NCBI GenBank assembly: GCA_964517005.1
Contig: CAZFAJ010000004.1
Coordinates: forward strand, 1 to 64,000
From: CAYVBJ01 sp964517005
GTDB lineage: Bacteria > Bacteroidota > Rhodothermia > Balneolales > Balneolaceae
Direction of reading: 5' to 3'
DNA length: 64,000 bases
Numbering within the stretch: position 1 is the stretch's first letter; every line of letters begins with the position of its first letter. Below, piece after piece: positions 33,038 through 43,083 of the stretch. The notes under the pieces are model-generated. The model worked only from the letters and a program-made list of their open reading frames with translations. It did not search any database and had not been told where the DNA came from. The position numbers were made by a program, and so were the translations under genes.

Positions 33038-34612
33038 GTGGCTTTAAAACCTTTAGAATCACTTTCTGAAAACCCTTTAAAAATTAAACGGGCACTTCTC
33101 TCGGTATCCGACAAGACTGAAATTGACATATTAGCTTCCGCACTCCATAAAAACGGTGTTGAGCTGATATCAACAGGAGGAACAGCAAGTAAAATCAGGG
33201 AAGCTGGCCTTCCTGTTACAGATGTAACTGATATCACCGGCTTTCCTGAATGCCTTGATGGAAGAGTTAAAACCCTTCATCCTGCTATCCATGGGGGCTT
33301 GCTTGCAAGAACAAGTTACCAGCCCGATCTGGATGAACTGGAACAACTGGAAATTCAACCGATTGAGCTGGTTGTGGTGAACCTCTATCCCTTCCGGGAA
33401 GTAATTTCAGGGGAAAATGCAACTCCTGCTACCGCAACAGAGTATATAGATATTGGCGGACCAACCATGATCCGTGCTGCCGCAAAAAATTTCGCGCATG
33501 TCTGTGTTTTAAGTAACCCCGGCCAATACCAGAAATTTATAGAAGAATTGAATCAGTCAAAAGAGATCTCATTCACGAGCAGACGCCATTTCGCCAGAAA
33601 TGCATTTGAGCATACGGCTGAATACGATGCGGCCATCAGTAACTATATGGCAGAAATTGAAAATCTTGATGTTCCTGACCAGCTTAGCATATCGCTTCCA
33701 AAATCCGGTGCCCTGAGATATGGTGAGAATCCTCATCAAAAAGCTGCCGTTTACGGATCACAATCACAGTATATCGACTGTTTCCATGGCAAGGAACTGA
33801 GTTATAACAACTATCTTGATATTAACTCGGCACTGGCTCTTATGTGTGATTTGGGTGATCACAAACCGGCCGCCGCCATTTTTAAACATACGGTACCCTG
33901 CGGAGCCGCTATTGACGAAAACCTGACTGAAGCGTACAAAAGAGCTTTTTCCACAGATACACTCTCGCCTTTCGGCGGGATTGTAATCGTCAATCAAAAA
34001 CTCGATCCGGAAACAGCCAGGGAAATTGATAAAATTTTTACTGAAATTATTCTGGCTCCGGAATTTGATGAAGATTCACTTAAAATCCTTACTCAGAAAA
34101 AAAACAGGCGATTGGTAAAGATCAGGCAGTTCCCTTCCGGATCCGACATGATGCAAATTAAATCAATATTTGGAGGATTACTGGCACAGGAAGAGGATCA
34201 TCAACTTTATAATCAAAACGAATTTAAAGTTGTTACTTCCCGCAAACCAACGGAAGATGAAAAAAAAGACCTGTTATTTGCATGGACGATTGTTAAACAC
34301 GTTAAATCCAATGCCATTGTTTATGCAAAAAACCGGCAAACACTCGGCATCGGAACGGGACAAACCAGCCGTGTAGACAGTTCAGAAATTGCTGTACAAA
34401 AAGCCGCAAAAGAAAATCTCTCTTTAGAAAACTGTGTGATAGCATCGGATGCATTTTTTCCCTTTCCTGACGGCATTGAAACTGCAGCAGCTGCCGGCGC
34501 AACTGCAATCATACAACCCGGAGGCAGTATTCGTGACGATCAGGTTATAGAAACAGCCAATAAAAATAATATGACCATGATTTTTACCGGAATGCGCCAT
34601 TTTAAACACTGA
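33038..34612 (+). CDS. purH: bifunctional AICAR formyltransferase / IMP cyclohydrolase
   Basis: 524 residues, GTG start. The N-terminal IMP cyclohydrolase (MGS-like) domain shows ALLSVSDKT and STGGTASKIREAG, and the C-terminal AICAR transformylase domain includes LRYGENPHQKAAVY, FKHTVPCGAA and the SNAIVYAKN lysine/His region. It carries out the last two steps of purine synthesis. Length is normal. It precedes mreB by 116 bp, an order I associate with Bacteroidota genomes. Confidence 0.96.
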   Translation: MALKPLESLSENPLKIKRALLSVSDKTEIDILASALHKNGVELISTGGTASKIREAGLPVTDVTDITGFPECLDGRVKTLHPAIHGGLLARTSYQPDLDELEQLEIQPIELVVVNLYPFREVISGENATPATATEYIDIGGPTMIRAAAKNFAHVCVLSNPGQYQKFIEELNQSKEISFTSRRHFARNAFEHTAEYDAAISNYMAEIENLDVPDQLSISLPKSGALRYGENPHQKAAVYGSQSQYIDCFHGKELSYNNYLDINSALALMCDLGDHKPAAAIFKHTVPCGAAIDENLTEAYKRAFSTDTLSPFGGIVIVNQKLDPETAREIDKIFTEIILAPEFDEDSLKILTQKKNRRLVKIRQFPSGSDMMQIKSIFGGLLAQEEDHQLYNQNEFKVVTSRKPTEDEKKDLLFAWTIVKHVKSNAIVYAKNRQTLGIGTGQTSRVDSSEIAVQKAAKENLSLENCVIASDAFFPFPDGIETAAAAGATAIIQPGGSIRDDQVIETANKNNMTMIFTGMRHFKH

Positions 34613-34615
34613 TAA

Positions 34616-34645
34616 GAGAAAAATAGCACTGTATTTTTTTTTCTC
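34616..34645 (+). terminator. possible A/T-rich terminator hairpin after purH
   Basis: GAGAAAAATA and a TATTTTT...CTC stretch are inverted around GCACTG, just after the purH stop. The stem is A/T-rich, so termination would be weak and some readthrough into mreB is possible. Confidence 0.35.
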
Positions 34646-34682
34646 AAAAAAAGTTAAATTCGCAAATACAGTTCTAAAATTG

Positions 34683-34690
34683 TATTTTTG
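34683..34690 (+). promoter_or_regulatory. candidate -7 element of the mreB promoter
   Basis: TATTTTTG matches TAnnTTTG and lies 38 bp before the mreB ATG. No clear -33 element is seen. Confidence 0.4.
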
Positions 34691-34728
34691 CTTGTTGCCC
34701 CAAAAATTAAAATTTACAGAGTATACTA

Positions 34729-35793
34729 ATGCCGGAAACTGCAGTGCAGACCCAGCCAAAAACGAGAAAAAATTCGACGAAAAAAGGTCTGTTCGATTTT
34801 TTATATACTGATATTGCCATTGATCTCGGAACAGCTAATACACTGATCTATTCCAGAAGCCATGGAATTGTTTTAAATGAACCCTCTATTGTTGCACTAA
34901 ATAATGACAATGTGCCGGTAGCCACGGGGCATGAAGCACAGCTCATGCACGAAAAAACTCATAAAAAAATCAGGACTGTTCGCCCGCTTCGTGATGGAGT
35001 TATCGCTGATTTTGAAGTTGCGGAGCAAATGATCCGCGGCATGATTAAAAAAGTAAAAATGAAATGGTACTCAACCACCCGGCAAATGGTGGTTTGTGTG
35101 CCAAGCGGTATCACAGAAGTTGAACGAAGAGCCGTTCGCGACAGTGCGGAGCATGCGGGAGCTAAGGAGGTCTACCTGGTAGATGAACCGATGGCCGCTG
35201 CAATTGGAATTGGCTTAAACGTACACGAACCGGTGGGCAACATGATTGTAGATATCGGAGGAGGAACCACCGAAATCGCTGTAATAGCTTTATCAGGTAT
35301 TGTACATGCACAGTCTGTACGCCTTGGCGGGGATGAACTAAATGAAGATATTATCAACTATTTCCGGCGAAATCATAACCTGCTGATCGGCGAACGCACG
35401 GCAGAGAGAATTAAATGTGAAATCGGATCGGCGGCTCCTCTTGATGAAGAGCTCGAAATGATTACAAAAGGCCGGGATCTTGTGAATGGAGTTCCCAGAA
35501 CCCGGCAGGTAACATCAAAAGATGTCCGCGAAGCGATATCTGAATCGGTAAATACCATCGTCGAAGCTATAACCAAGTCCCTGGAACAAACTCCTCCGGA
35601 ATTATCTGCGGATATTCTCGACAGAGGTATCATGCTTACCGGCGGAGGAGCACTGCTCAGGAATCTTGATAAATTGATTATTGAAACGACAGATTTGCCT
35701 GTGCACATCGCTGAAGATCCCCTCACTGCCGTAGTAAGAGGCACGGGTGCTGTACTCGAAAATATTGATTACTACAGAAGCGTTATATCTTAG
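34729..35793 (+). CDS. mreB: rod shape-determining actin homologue MreB
   Basis: 354 residues. Actin-fold motifs: phosphate-1 IAIDLGTANTLIY near 26-38, phosphate-2 MIVDIGGGTTEIAVIAL near 167-183, and adenosine motif GIMLTGGGALLRNLDKL near 301-317. The first 25 residues are a short polar extension. It polymerises under the inner membrane and directs lateral wall synthesis. It is the first gene of the elongasome cluster; mreC follows after 198 bp. Confidence 0.97.
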   Translation: MPETAVQTQPKTRKNSTKKGLFDFLYTDIAIDLGTANTLIYSRSHGIVLNEPSIVALNNDNVPVATGHEAQLMHEKTHKKIRTVRPLRDGVIADFEVAEQMIRGMIKKVKMKWYSTTRQMVVCVPSGITEVERRAVRDSAEHAGAKEVYLVDEPMAAAIGIGLNVHEPVGNMIVDIGGGTTEIAVIALSGIVHAQSVRLGGDELNEDIINYFRRNHNLLIGERTAERIKCEIGSAAPLDEELEMITKGRDLVNGVPRTRQVTSKDVREAISESVNTIVEAITKSLEQTPPELSADILDRGIMLTGGGALLRNLDKLIIETTDLPVHIAEDPLTAVVRGTGAVLENIDYYRSVIS

Positions 35794-35991
35794 CGTGCCG
35801 GGAGAGGGCGTATAGGAATACAGATACGACAGGCAATCAGTTTATAAGAATATTAGTGTGATAATGGAGCCGGCCTTTTCAGTTTATTGGCAGATAATTA
35901 AGAGAAATGAAGTACATCATATAAACCGCTTCTGCCGGCAATTATCAATAATTATTTCAGAACATTAATTTTAAGACACTCATAACGGTGA

Positions 35992-36834
35992 ATGCGAATT
36001 CGATTTTTACGTATAACTGATGCGAAAGATTATATCATAACTGCTTTCATACTTGTATTCGCTGGCTTTTTAATGGTTACGCGTCATGATGGAGGAATGC
36101 AAAATATGCGTAAGGTCTCTGTAACATTTCTCAGTTATCTCGAACAGCCGCTTGCCAATATCAGAATCTACCGGCAGGCTTTAAAAACGAACACATACCT
36201 GCAAAGGCAAAATGTATTGCTTCAGGATGAACTCAGCAGACTGCGATCAGCAGAACAGCAAAACGAGATTTTAAGAGATCTGCTCGATTTTCGCGAGAAA
36301 AGTGCATACCCGGTAATTCCGGTGATGATTGTAGCAAAAGATCTGAAAGGCCTTAATAATTCATTGACTGTAAGTGCAGGTGAACTTGCCAATGTAAGAA
36401 CCGGCATGCCGCTTATAACACCCGACGGACTGGCCGGGCAAGTGATTGTATCCGCCAAAAATTATTCCCAGATATTGCCGTATTCGAATGCACTTTTCAA
36501 TGTAAGTGCAAGGGTTCAGGATTCAAGAGCTGTGGGAATTGTATCGTGGCTTGGTGGTACCAATCAAAATGAACTGGTTATGCGGCTGGTTCCACAGACG
36601 ATTGAAGTTAAAAAAGGCCAGATAGTAGAAACTTCGGGATACAGTAACCAGTTTCCGGCCGGAATTCCAATCGGTGAGGTTACAAGAGCAGACCCCCGTG
36701 AAGGGTTCGACACCCAAACAATTTACCTGGACGCTTTTGTAGATCTGTTTACAGTTGCTGAGGGATTTATCGTCCAGTTTGAACCGGATTCAACCGTTAA
36801 CAGGCTTATTGAAACACAGGAAGAACTCTTTTGA
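35992..36834 (+). CDS. mreC: rod shape-determining protein MreC
   Basis: 280 residues. A short cytoplasmic start, one membrane segment near 18-34, a coiled coil near 60-105, then the beta-barrel repeats (AGELANVRTGMPLITPDGLAGQV and SNQFPAGIPIGEV). It is a periplasmic scaffold that links MreB to PBP2. A 4-nt overlap with mreD indicates coupling. Confidence 0.92.
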   Translation: MRIRFLRITDAKDYIITAFILVFAGFLMVTRHDGGMQNMRKVSVTFLSYLEQPLANIRIYRQALKTNTYLQRQNVLLQDELSRLRSAEQQNEILRDLLDFREKSAYPVIPVMIVAKDLKGLNNSLTVSAGELANVRTGMPLITPDGLAGQVIVSAKNYSQILPYSNALFNVSARVQDSRAVGIVSWLGGTNQNELVMRLVPQTIEVKKGQIVETSGYSNQFPAGIPIGEVTRADPREGFDTQTIYLDAFVDLFTVAEGFIVQFEPDSTVNRLIETQEELF

Positions 36835-37307
36835 TTAAATCAAGCTTTTTGAGATATCTATTGATTGGGGTTGGGATACTGGCTGTTCAGATTGTACTCT
36901 TGCGGCATTTAAAAATTTATAATGCCGAATCTGATCTCCTGCTTGTTTACCTTGTGTGGCTTTGTACAAAAAAAAATAAAACAGAAACTCTATTGATTTC
37001 CGGCATACTGGCTTTTTTCCAGGATGCCCTTCTTGACTTGTGGGGCATGCATCTGTTTAGTAAGGTACTTCTAATTTTTATCATTCATGGATTTCTTCAT
37101 AACCTCTCGGAGAAGAGATTTATCTTCTGGCAAATATTTGTGATTGTATTTCTTGCAGCCATTTTGCATAACACAATCTTTTGGGCAGTCGGACAGTTTT
37201 CAGAAGCAATTGCAACAGATTACGTGTTTTGGAATCTTATATTGGGAGGAAGTTTATTTACAGCTGTAACAGCCGGCTTTTTACACCTGGTCCGGACTGA
37301 TCAATAA
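36831..37307 (+). CDS. mreD: rod shape-determining protein MreD
   Basis: 158 residues, TTG start overlapping the mreC stop by 4 nt. It is a small hydrophobic protein with about five membrane segments. FFQDALLDLWGMHLFSKVL near 63-81 resembles the conserved G/D-containing central motif of MreD. Assigned by size, topology and position between mreC and the PBP2 gene. Confidence 0.88.
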   Translation: MIKSSFLRYLLIGVGILAVQIVLLRHLKIYNAESDLLLVYLVWLCTKKNKTETLLISGILAFFQDALLDLWGMHLFSKVLLIFIIHGFLHNLSEKRFIFWQIFVIVFLAAILHNTIFWAVGQFSEAIATDYVFWNLILGGSLFTAVTAGFLHLVRTDQ

Positions 37308-37321
37308 CCGCTTGAAGAATT

Positions 37322-39175
37322 ATGGCAACTAACAGACAGACAAATTCAATTCAAAAATCAATACGATTTCTGCAAATTGTGGTTCTGCTTGGAATTTTTG
37401 TTTTACTGGCAGCTGTTTTTAAACTGCAAATTCTGGAATTTGAAAAATACGCTCCGGTCAGCAAGCAAAACTCTATTCGCCAGCAGGTCGTTCATCCTTC
37501 AAGAGGGTTGATTTTTGACAGAAATAGTCGAATTTTGGTTGATAATCAGCCTATTTTTTCAATTAACATCACTCCTGCAAATTTTAAAAATGAAAACATC
37601 CCGCTTCTTGCTGATTTATTGAATATGGAAATTGAAGATATTCAAAGCAGGGTAAATGAAGCGCGGGATTATTCCTGGCAGCGCCCCTCGCGTCTGGTCA
37701 CAGAAGTCTCTTTCGCTGAATTCTCAAATATACAGGAAAACCTTTGGCAGCTCCCCGGAATAAGTCAGCAGATAGAGAGCAAGCGCAACTATCCATTAAA
37801 TATTACCGCTTCACACCTTTTCGGATACCTTCGTGAAGCAAGTGATCAGGAATACAGAGATTCTGAGGTTTTACGCCTCGGTGATAAAGTTGGAAAAAGC
37901 GGAATTGAACTGACCTACGAAAATTTCTTACGCGGTGATGCGGGTATCGATTACATCCGTGTAAATGCCTTTGGCCAGTCTCTTGGATTATACGACGATG
38001 GTGAGATGAATATTTCCCCGACAAAAGGCGCTGATCTCCTCACATCCATTGATGCTGATTTACAGAAACTTGCCGAAGAGCTGATGGAAAATAAGAAAGG
38101 GGCTGTTGTTGCAATGAACCCCCATACAGGTGAAATTTTAAGCATGGTAAGCGCACCCCAGTTCGACGTTCGAAGGCTCGCCGGCCGCCTGGATATGGAT
38201 TACTGGCAAGCGGTAAATGCCGACTCCCTTACACCTCTTTTCAACCGTGCAATCTCTTCGCGGCAGCCTCCGGGATCTACATTTAAACCGATCATGGGAA
38301 TCGTTGGCCTCCATCTTGGAATTGTAACACCGGAAACAGAAATATATAACAGCGGAGCATTTTACCGGGGGAGAGCCTACCGTGACCTGGCAGATATCGG
38401 TGAATACAACCTGAAAAAAGCTATCGGGAAATCAAGTAATACCTATTTTTTCTGGATGATGAACCAGATTGCAGAACGTGGAGAATTAAACAGATGGAGC
38501 GAACTGGTTAAAGATTTTGGGCTGGGTGTTCCCAACAGAATTGACCTTCCTTTTGAACGAAATGGAATAATCCCCGACAGCACCTATTTGAACCAGGCGT
38601 TTGGCGAAAAAAAATGGGGGACTGGCGACCTGATCAGTCTTGGTGTTGGCCAGGGCCTTGTATCTGTATCACCTTTACAAATTGCCATAGCAACGTCCGT
38701 TATAGCTAATGGCGGGTACCGTGTTCAGCCGCATATCGTGAAGTCTGTCAGGGAACCTGACGGTGAAATCAGGTATACAAATCCCGAAAGAACAAAGATT
38801 GAGTGGATCGAACCGGAGTACCTTAATGCTGTTAAAGTGGGAATGCGTGACGTTGTACTTACGGGAAGCGGGCGTTACTATGCAAATCTCGACAGTGTAG
38901 CTGTTGCCGGCAAAACCGGGACTGCACAAAATCCAAATGGCGAAGATCACGGCTGGTTCGTCTCATTTGCACCTTATGATAATCCTGAAATAGTAGTTGC
39001 CGTTTTGATGGAAAATTCCGGTTTTGGTTCCATCTCAGCTGCTCCCGTTGCATCACTGCTCATTGAGAAATACCTGACCGGGGATATCAAACGCAATTAT
39101 GTATATGATTATGTACTTAATTTTGAACCTAAGCTGAGTACAGAAGATGAATCCGGTGAGGAGGAGGAAGAGTAG
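37322..39175 (+). CDS. mrdA: penicillin-binding protein 2
   Basis: 617 residues. One N-terminal membrane anchor near 17-37, the PBP dimerisation domain (RGLIFDRNSRILVDN near 59-73), then the transpeptidase with the three active-site motifs: GSTFK (SxxK) near 319-323, SSN near 371-373 and KTG in VAGKTGTAQ near 528. The C-terminus ends in an acidic tail. It cross-links peptidoglycan in the elongasome, with RodA as the glycosyltransferase. Its stop overlaps the rodA start by 1 nt. Confidence 0.95.
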   Translation: MATNRQTNSIQKSIRFLQIVVLLGIFVLLAAVFKLQILEFEKYAPVSKQNSIRQQVVHPSRGLIFDRNSRILVDNQPIFSINITPANFKNENIPLLADLLNMEIEDIQSRVNEARDYSWQRPSRLVTEVSFAEFSNIQENLWQLPGISQQIESKRNYPLNITASHLFGYLREASDQEYRDSEVLRLGDKVGKSGIELTYENFLRGDAGIDYIRVNAFGQSLGLYDDGEMNISPTKGADLLTSIDADLQKLAEELMENKKGAVVAMNPHTGEILSMVSAPQFDVRRLAGRLDMDYWQAVNADSLTPLFNRAISSRQPPGSTFKPIMGIVGLHLGIVTPETEIYNSGAFYRGRAYRDLADIGEYNLKKAIGKSSNTYFFWMMNQIAERGELNRWSELVKDFGLGVPNRIDLPFERNGIIPDSTYLNQAFGEKKWGTGDLISLGVGQGLVSVSPLQIAIATSVIANGGYRVQPHIVKSVREPDGEIRYTNPERTKIEWIEPEYLNAVKVGMRDVVLTGSGRYYANLDSVAVAGKTGTAQNPNGEDHGWFVSFAPYDNPEIVVAVLMENSGFGSISAAPVASLLIEKYLTGDIKRNYVYDYVLNFEPKLSTEDESGEEEEE

Positions 39176-40425
39176 TGTTTAATAAGCTTGAAATTAGCTG
39201 GTCCGTTATTTTGATTTGGGCATCCCTGGCCATTATTGGGCTAATAGCAATTTACAGTGCCACACAAGGACCCGTTGCTGAATTCTTACCCTCCTATATT
39301 CAACAGAATTTCTGGCGGCAGACAATCTGGGTATCACTCTCCCTGGTACTGTTGGTAGCTGTACAGTTTACGAGCCCCAGGACATTTCAGGGAGCAGCTT
39401 ACCCGTTTTATATTCTATGTATAATTTTAATGGTTGCAACTCTATTTTTTGGTGTTGAAGTCAGCGGATCTAAAAGCTGGCTGCGAATCGGGTCATTCAA
39501 TATGCAAGTCGGTGAATTAATGAAACTTGCTACAATTCTTGCCGTTGCAAACTATCTTTCTAATCAGCGCGACTTATCAACTGAAAATATCAAAACAGCA
39601 TTGACCACTCTTGGGTTTTTCCTGCTTCCGATTATCTTATTGATTCTGCAAAACGAAACCGGAACAGCCATTATATTTTTGGGTTTACTGCCTGTCATTC
39701 TTTTCCTCTCTGGTCTCTCTTATGGTATTTCGCTTCTTATGATTTCACCTGCGATCGTTGCTTACTTCACAGTCATCGACTGGTATTTTGGAATCATAGC
39801 AGCTGTGATACTCACAATTATCATCTTTTTTCTACAGAAACGAACATGGCTGAGCTTCACCTCGCTGATACTGGGGGCACTCATGATTATTGGTACTGAA
39901 GTAGCTCTGAATGAAGTTCTGCAGCCGCACCAGAGATCACGGGTAGAAGCATTTGTGAACCCTACGGTTGATCCCCAGGGAGCAGGCTGGAATGTAATCC
40001 AGGCAACCACTGCCATTGGCTCAGGTGGTCTCTATGGAAAAGGTTTTATGGAAGGCACTCAAACTCAGCTGCGCTTTTTACCTGAACAGTGGACAGATTT
40101 CATTTTCTGCGTAATCAGCGAGGAGTTTGGGTTTGTGGGTTCTTCAACAGTGCTTATTTTATTTTTACTGCTGATATTAAAACTGCTTCAGATGGCTATC
40201 ACACATAAACATCCGTTTGCGCAGTTACTTCTGGCCAGTGTTGCTTTCACATACTTTCTGCATCTAATAATCAATATCGGTAGCACAACATCACTTATCC
40301 CGGTTATCGGTCTGCCACTGCCTTTTGTCAGCTATGGGGGATCTGCATTTCTTACAAATACCCTGATGCTCGCCATCTGTATCAATATGGACTTCTATAA
40401 GCGGTCCTTTAGTATCTATCGATAA
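39175..40425 (+). CDS. rodA: SEDS glycosyltransferase RodA
   Basis: 416 residues, GTG start in TAGTG overlap with mrdA. About ten membrane segments. SEDS features: GSKSWLRIGSFNMQVGELMKL near 100-120, NEVLQPHQRSRVEAFVNP near 243-260, GSGGLYGKGFMEGTQTQLRFLPEQWTDFIF near 281-310, and the C-terminal GLPLPFVSYGGSAFL near 377-391. It polymerises lipid II with PBP2. A longer than usual membrane-rich insert occurs near 175-235. Confidence 0.95.
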   Translation: MFNKLEISWSVILIWASLAIIGLIAIYSATQGPVAEFLPSYIQQNFWRQTIWVSLSLVLLVAVQFTSPRTFQGAAYPFYILCIILMVATLFFGVEVSGSKSWLRIGSFNMQVGELMKLATILAVANYLSNQRDLSTENIKTALTTLGFFLLPIILLILQNETGTAIIFLGLLPVILFLSGLSYGISLLMISPAIVAYFTVIDWYFGIIAAVILTIIIFFLQKRTWLSFTSLILGALMIIGTEVALNEVLQPHQRSRVEAFVNPTVDPQGAGWNVIQATTAIGSGGLYGKGFMEGTQTQLRFLPEQWTDFIFCVISEEFGFVGSSTVLILFLLLILKLLQMAITHKHPFAQLLLASVAFTYFLHLIINIGSTTSLIPVIGLPLPFVSYGGSAFLTNTLMLAICINMDFYKRSFSIYR

Positions 40426-40433
40426 TATGAGCG

Positions 40434-41060
40434 TTAACTGTTTGGCAGTGCTTTAAATCTCTTATTCGTTCTCAGATTAAATGACTTCCTGTGATGCTTT
40501 GTATATCCATATCTCTTTAGTCCGTCGTAGTGTGCTTCGGTCGGGTATCCCACATTCGTATTCCATGCATATACAGGATATTTCTGATGCAGTTCATGCA
40601 TCAGGCGGTCCCGATAAACTTTGGCAATAATAGAGGCGGCAGCGATAGACGCAGACAGGCTATCACCCTTAACAACACATCGAACGGGGATTAATGTAGC
40701 TGTGAACCGATTGCCATCTACAAGCAAGTAATCAGGATTTGAACCATCTGCCTCCGTGCATCTCACCATAGCCGTTAAAGACGCTTGTAAAATGTTTATA
40801 TGATCAATTTCCTCGGGACTGCACTCATGTACGATACTGAACAAGGCTTTTAACCTGATCTCCTTTGCAAGGCTTTCTCTTGTCTCTCTTTTCAACGTCT
40901 TACTGTCGGCAAGCCCTCTTATCTTGTCACCGGGATTTAAAATGACTCCTGCAGCAACTACCGGCCCGCACAAACAGCCGCGGCCAACTTCATCAAGGCC
41001 CATTACCCTATTGAATCCTTCATTCCAAAGAGAATTTTCAAATTTGTAGAGATCATCCAT
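40434..41060 (-). CDS. rnhB: ribonuclease HII
   Basis: 208 residues from the ATG at 41058-41060 (MDDLYKFENSLW). An upstream TTG at 41123 would add 21 residues without family support. GLDEVGRGCLCGPVVAAG near 21-38 is the RNase HII signature with the first two acidic residues, and LLVDG near 114 holds another. It removes ribonucleotides from DNA:RNA hybrids. It converges with rodA, with only 8 bp between stops. Confidence 0.93.
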   Translation of the reverse strand: MDDLYKFENSLWNEGFNRVMGLDEVGRGCLCGPVVAAGVILNPGDKIRGLADSKTLKRETRESLAKEIRLKALFSIVHECSPEEIDHINILQASLTAMVRCTEADGSNPDYLLVDGNRFTATLIPVRCVVKGDSLSASIAAASIIAKVYRDRLMHELHQKYPVYAWNTNVGYPTEAHYDGLKRYGYTKHHRKSFNLRTNKRFKALPNS

Positions 41061-41220
41061 GATTTCCAGGTGCCCGATATTTTTTTGGAGCATTTGTATC
41101 CAAAAATAATCAAATTGCAGCAAATCGAATAGTTCTTTTTTGCTTTATATCACAAATTATGTGCAATGATTTTATTTAATTATCAGTTGTATGTAGTAAA
41201 CCGAAAGTTAAATCACATTT

Positions 41221-42330
41221 ATGCATTTCAAATATTTAAAATGGGATGAGCGTTTTGCCCGCGGAAATGGTAAATCATCATTTGATACACTATGGGATCT
41301 GTTCCAGGATCTTCTGAACATATCCGGCGGTGATGTATCTCAGGCTTTAAAATGGCTCACTGAGTTAGATAAAGAATATAGTTTAACCGAACAGTTTGAC
41401 GATAATTTCGGCTTGGGTGATTTTATCGAAGAGATGGAAAAACGCGGTTATATTCGTTATGATGATGAACTCCTGACAATGGTTCCCACTGCTAAAACGG
41501 AGCGTTCTCTCCGGAAAAAGTCATTGGAAGAGATTTTTAAACAGTTAAGAAAGGGAAATAAGGGAGATCACAAAACACCCTATACCGGATCGGGCCTCGA
41601 GAGACAGCCTGAAACGAGGAAATGGAATCCCGGCGAGGATATCAGTCATATCGATAGCACCGGTACAATTCTGAATATGCTGAAGCATAGCTCTATCGAC
41701 AGTTTCCAGCTTCGAGAAGACGATCTTCAGGTACACGACACCGACCACTATACATCCATGGCCACAGTACTGCTCATTGATCTGAGTCATTCCATGATTT
41801 TGTACGGGGAAGACAGAATCACTCCGGCAAAGAAAGTTGCCATGGCGCTTTCCGAACTGATTTTAAACAATTACTCCAAAGATTCACTCGAAATAGTAGC
41901 GTTCGGCAATGAGGCGTGGGAAATTGAAATCAAAGATTTACCCTATCTGAAAGTAGGTCCCTATCATACGAATACACTACAGGGTTTGCAGCTCGCAAAA
42001 CATCTGTTACAGCGCAAAAAATTTGCCAATAAACAAATTTTTATGATCACTGACGGAAAACCTTCCTGTATGATTGAAAATGGCAGACTCTATAAAAACA
42101 GTTTTGGCCTGGATCGGAAAATTGTCAATAAAGTTCTCGATGAAGCGGTTATTTGCCGGCGCGAAAATATAACTATTACAACATTTATGATTGCCCGTGA
42201 CCCTTATTTGCAAAGTTTTATTCGCGATTTAACCCAGGCAAATATGGGGAAAGCTTATTATTCATCTCTTGAGAATCTCGGGGAATTTGTTTTTGAGGAC
42301 TATATCCGAAACAGAAGGAAAAATGTTTAG
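41221..42330 (+). CDS. von Willebrand factor A domain protein
   Basis: 369 residues, no signal or membrane segment. The N-terminal 170 residues are charged and carry no recognised domain. The VWA domain begins near 180 with LLIDLSHSM, a complete MIDAS motif (DxSxS), and has ITDGKPS near 277-283 as the fifth MIDAS ligand. It resembles the VWA partners of MoxR or Mg-chelatase-type AAA ATPases, but no such ATPase gene is adjacent. The function is unknown beyond metal-dependent protein binding in the cytoplasm. Possible partners are encoded elsewhere. Confidence 0.75.
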   Translation: MHFKYLKWDERFARGNGKSSFDTLWDLFQDLLNISGGDVSQALKWLTELDKEYSLTEQFDDNFGLGDFIEEMEKRGYIRYDDELLTMVPTAKTERSLRKKSLEEIFKQLRKGNKGDHKTPYTGSGLERQPETRKWNPGEDISHIDSTGTILNMLKHSSIDSFQLREDDLQVHDTDHYTSMATVLLIDLSHSMILYGEDRITPAKKVAMALSELILNNYSKDSLEIVAFGNEAWEIEIKDLPYLKVGPYHTNTLQGLQLAKHLLQRKKFANKQIFMITDGKPSCMIENGRLYKNSFGLDRKIVNKVLDEAVICRRENITITTFMIARDPYLQSFIRDLTQANMGKAYYSSLENLGEFVFEDYIRNRRKNV

Positions 42331-42446
42331 TTCTTTTCATTCATAAATTTTGAATGAAAATTAAACGGGATATAAGCGGTCAGTATTTTACCGGATTAGC
42401 CTACATCTGATAACTGTACTGGCCAGAAGGTTTGGCATAAAAAAAC

Positions 42447-42480
42447 CCGGATTTGTGAGCAACTAAGCAAATAAATCCGG
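42447..42480 (-). terminator. intrinsic terminator of the uppS-bamA-ompH cluster
   Basis: CCGGATTT and AAATCCGG form an 8-bp stem with an 18-nt loop. On the minus strand it is followed by GGGTTTTTTTATG, a good T-run. It lies 46 bp beyond the last ompH stop and probably ends the leftward transcript. Confidence 0.7.
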
Positions 42481-42525
42481 ATTATAATTTAAATATATAT
42501 CAGTATTTTCGTCAAATATACACTC

Positions 42526-43068
42526 TTAAATACCGAGGTTTTCCATTACAGCGTCAGTGATGTCTGATTCATCACGAATTTCATCTCTCACATACAAGAT
42601 AATAACATCACCCTGGGAAGTCGTGGTATTTAATACATAGTCGATGTTCTTCTGTCCGGCAACTTCATTGATTGAGTTCTGTATCTGCTCAAGAAGCGGA
42701 GCCATTAATTCGGCTCTTCGTTGCTGGAGTTCCTGCTGAGCCTGGTTTTGAAGTTGTCTCAGTTCAAGGTCCATCTCACCAAGCCGTTCTTCTTCTTTCT
42801 GCCTGGCTTCATCCGAGATAACTCCTATTTTTTGTTGGTAGAGCTCAATTTCCGTTTGAAGGGAAGTTTCTGCCTCAGAAATTTCTCTCTGTTTCCTTTC
42901 TGCAAAATTTTGCAGCCGCTGCTGAACAGCTCTCATCTCGGGCATGCGCTCGAGGATTACCCTGGGATCTACAAAGCCAATTTTCATATCCTGTGCCTGA
43001 GCAACAGGTGCAGCAAACATAAATCCGGTAATTAGTGTTGCAAATGTAAAAAGTATAGCACGTTTCAT
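42526..43068 (-). CDS. OmpH/Skp-family periplasmic chaperone, copy 1
   Basis: 180 residues. A signal peptide with cleavage near AQA-QD (about 25) precedes a small beta core (KIGFVDPRVILERMPEM) and a long coiled-coil hairpin (about 45-125), then a C-terminal strand region. This is the Skp fold, a trimeric chaperone that escorts unfolded outer-membrane proteins to BamA. It is the last of three tandem paralogues behind bamA. Confidence 0.9.
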   Translation of the reverse strand: MKRAILFTFATLITGFMFAAPVAQAQDMKIGFVDPRVILERMPEMRAVQQRLQNFAERKQREISEAETSLQTEIELYQQKIGVISDEARQKEEERLGEMDLELRQLQNQAQQELQQRRAELMAPLLEQIQNSINEVAGQKNIDYVLNTTTSQGDVIILYVRDEIRDESDITDAVMENLGI

Positions 43069-43083
43069 ATGTTATCTGTCTGT

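Noticed and set aside
35794..35991. Hidden small gene or RNA between mreB and mreC
   Set aside because: 198 bp of AT-rich sequence with stops in all frames and no strong hairpin; probably an mreC leader.
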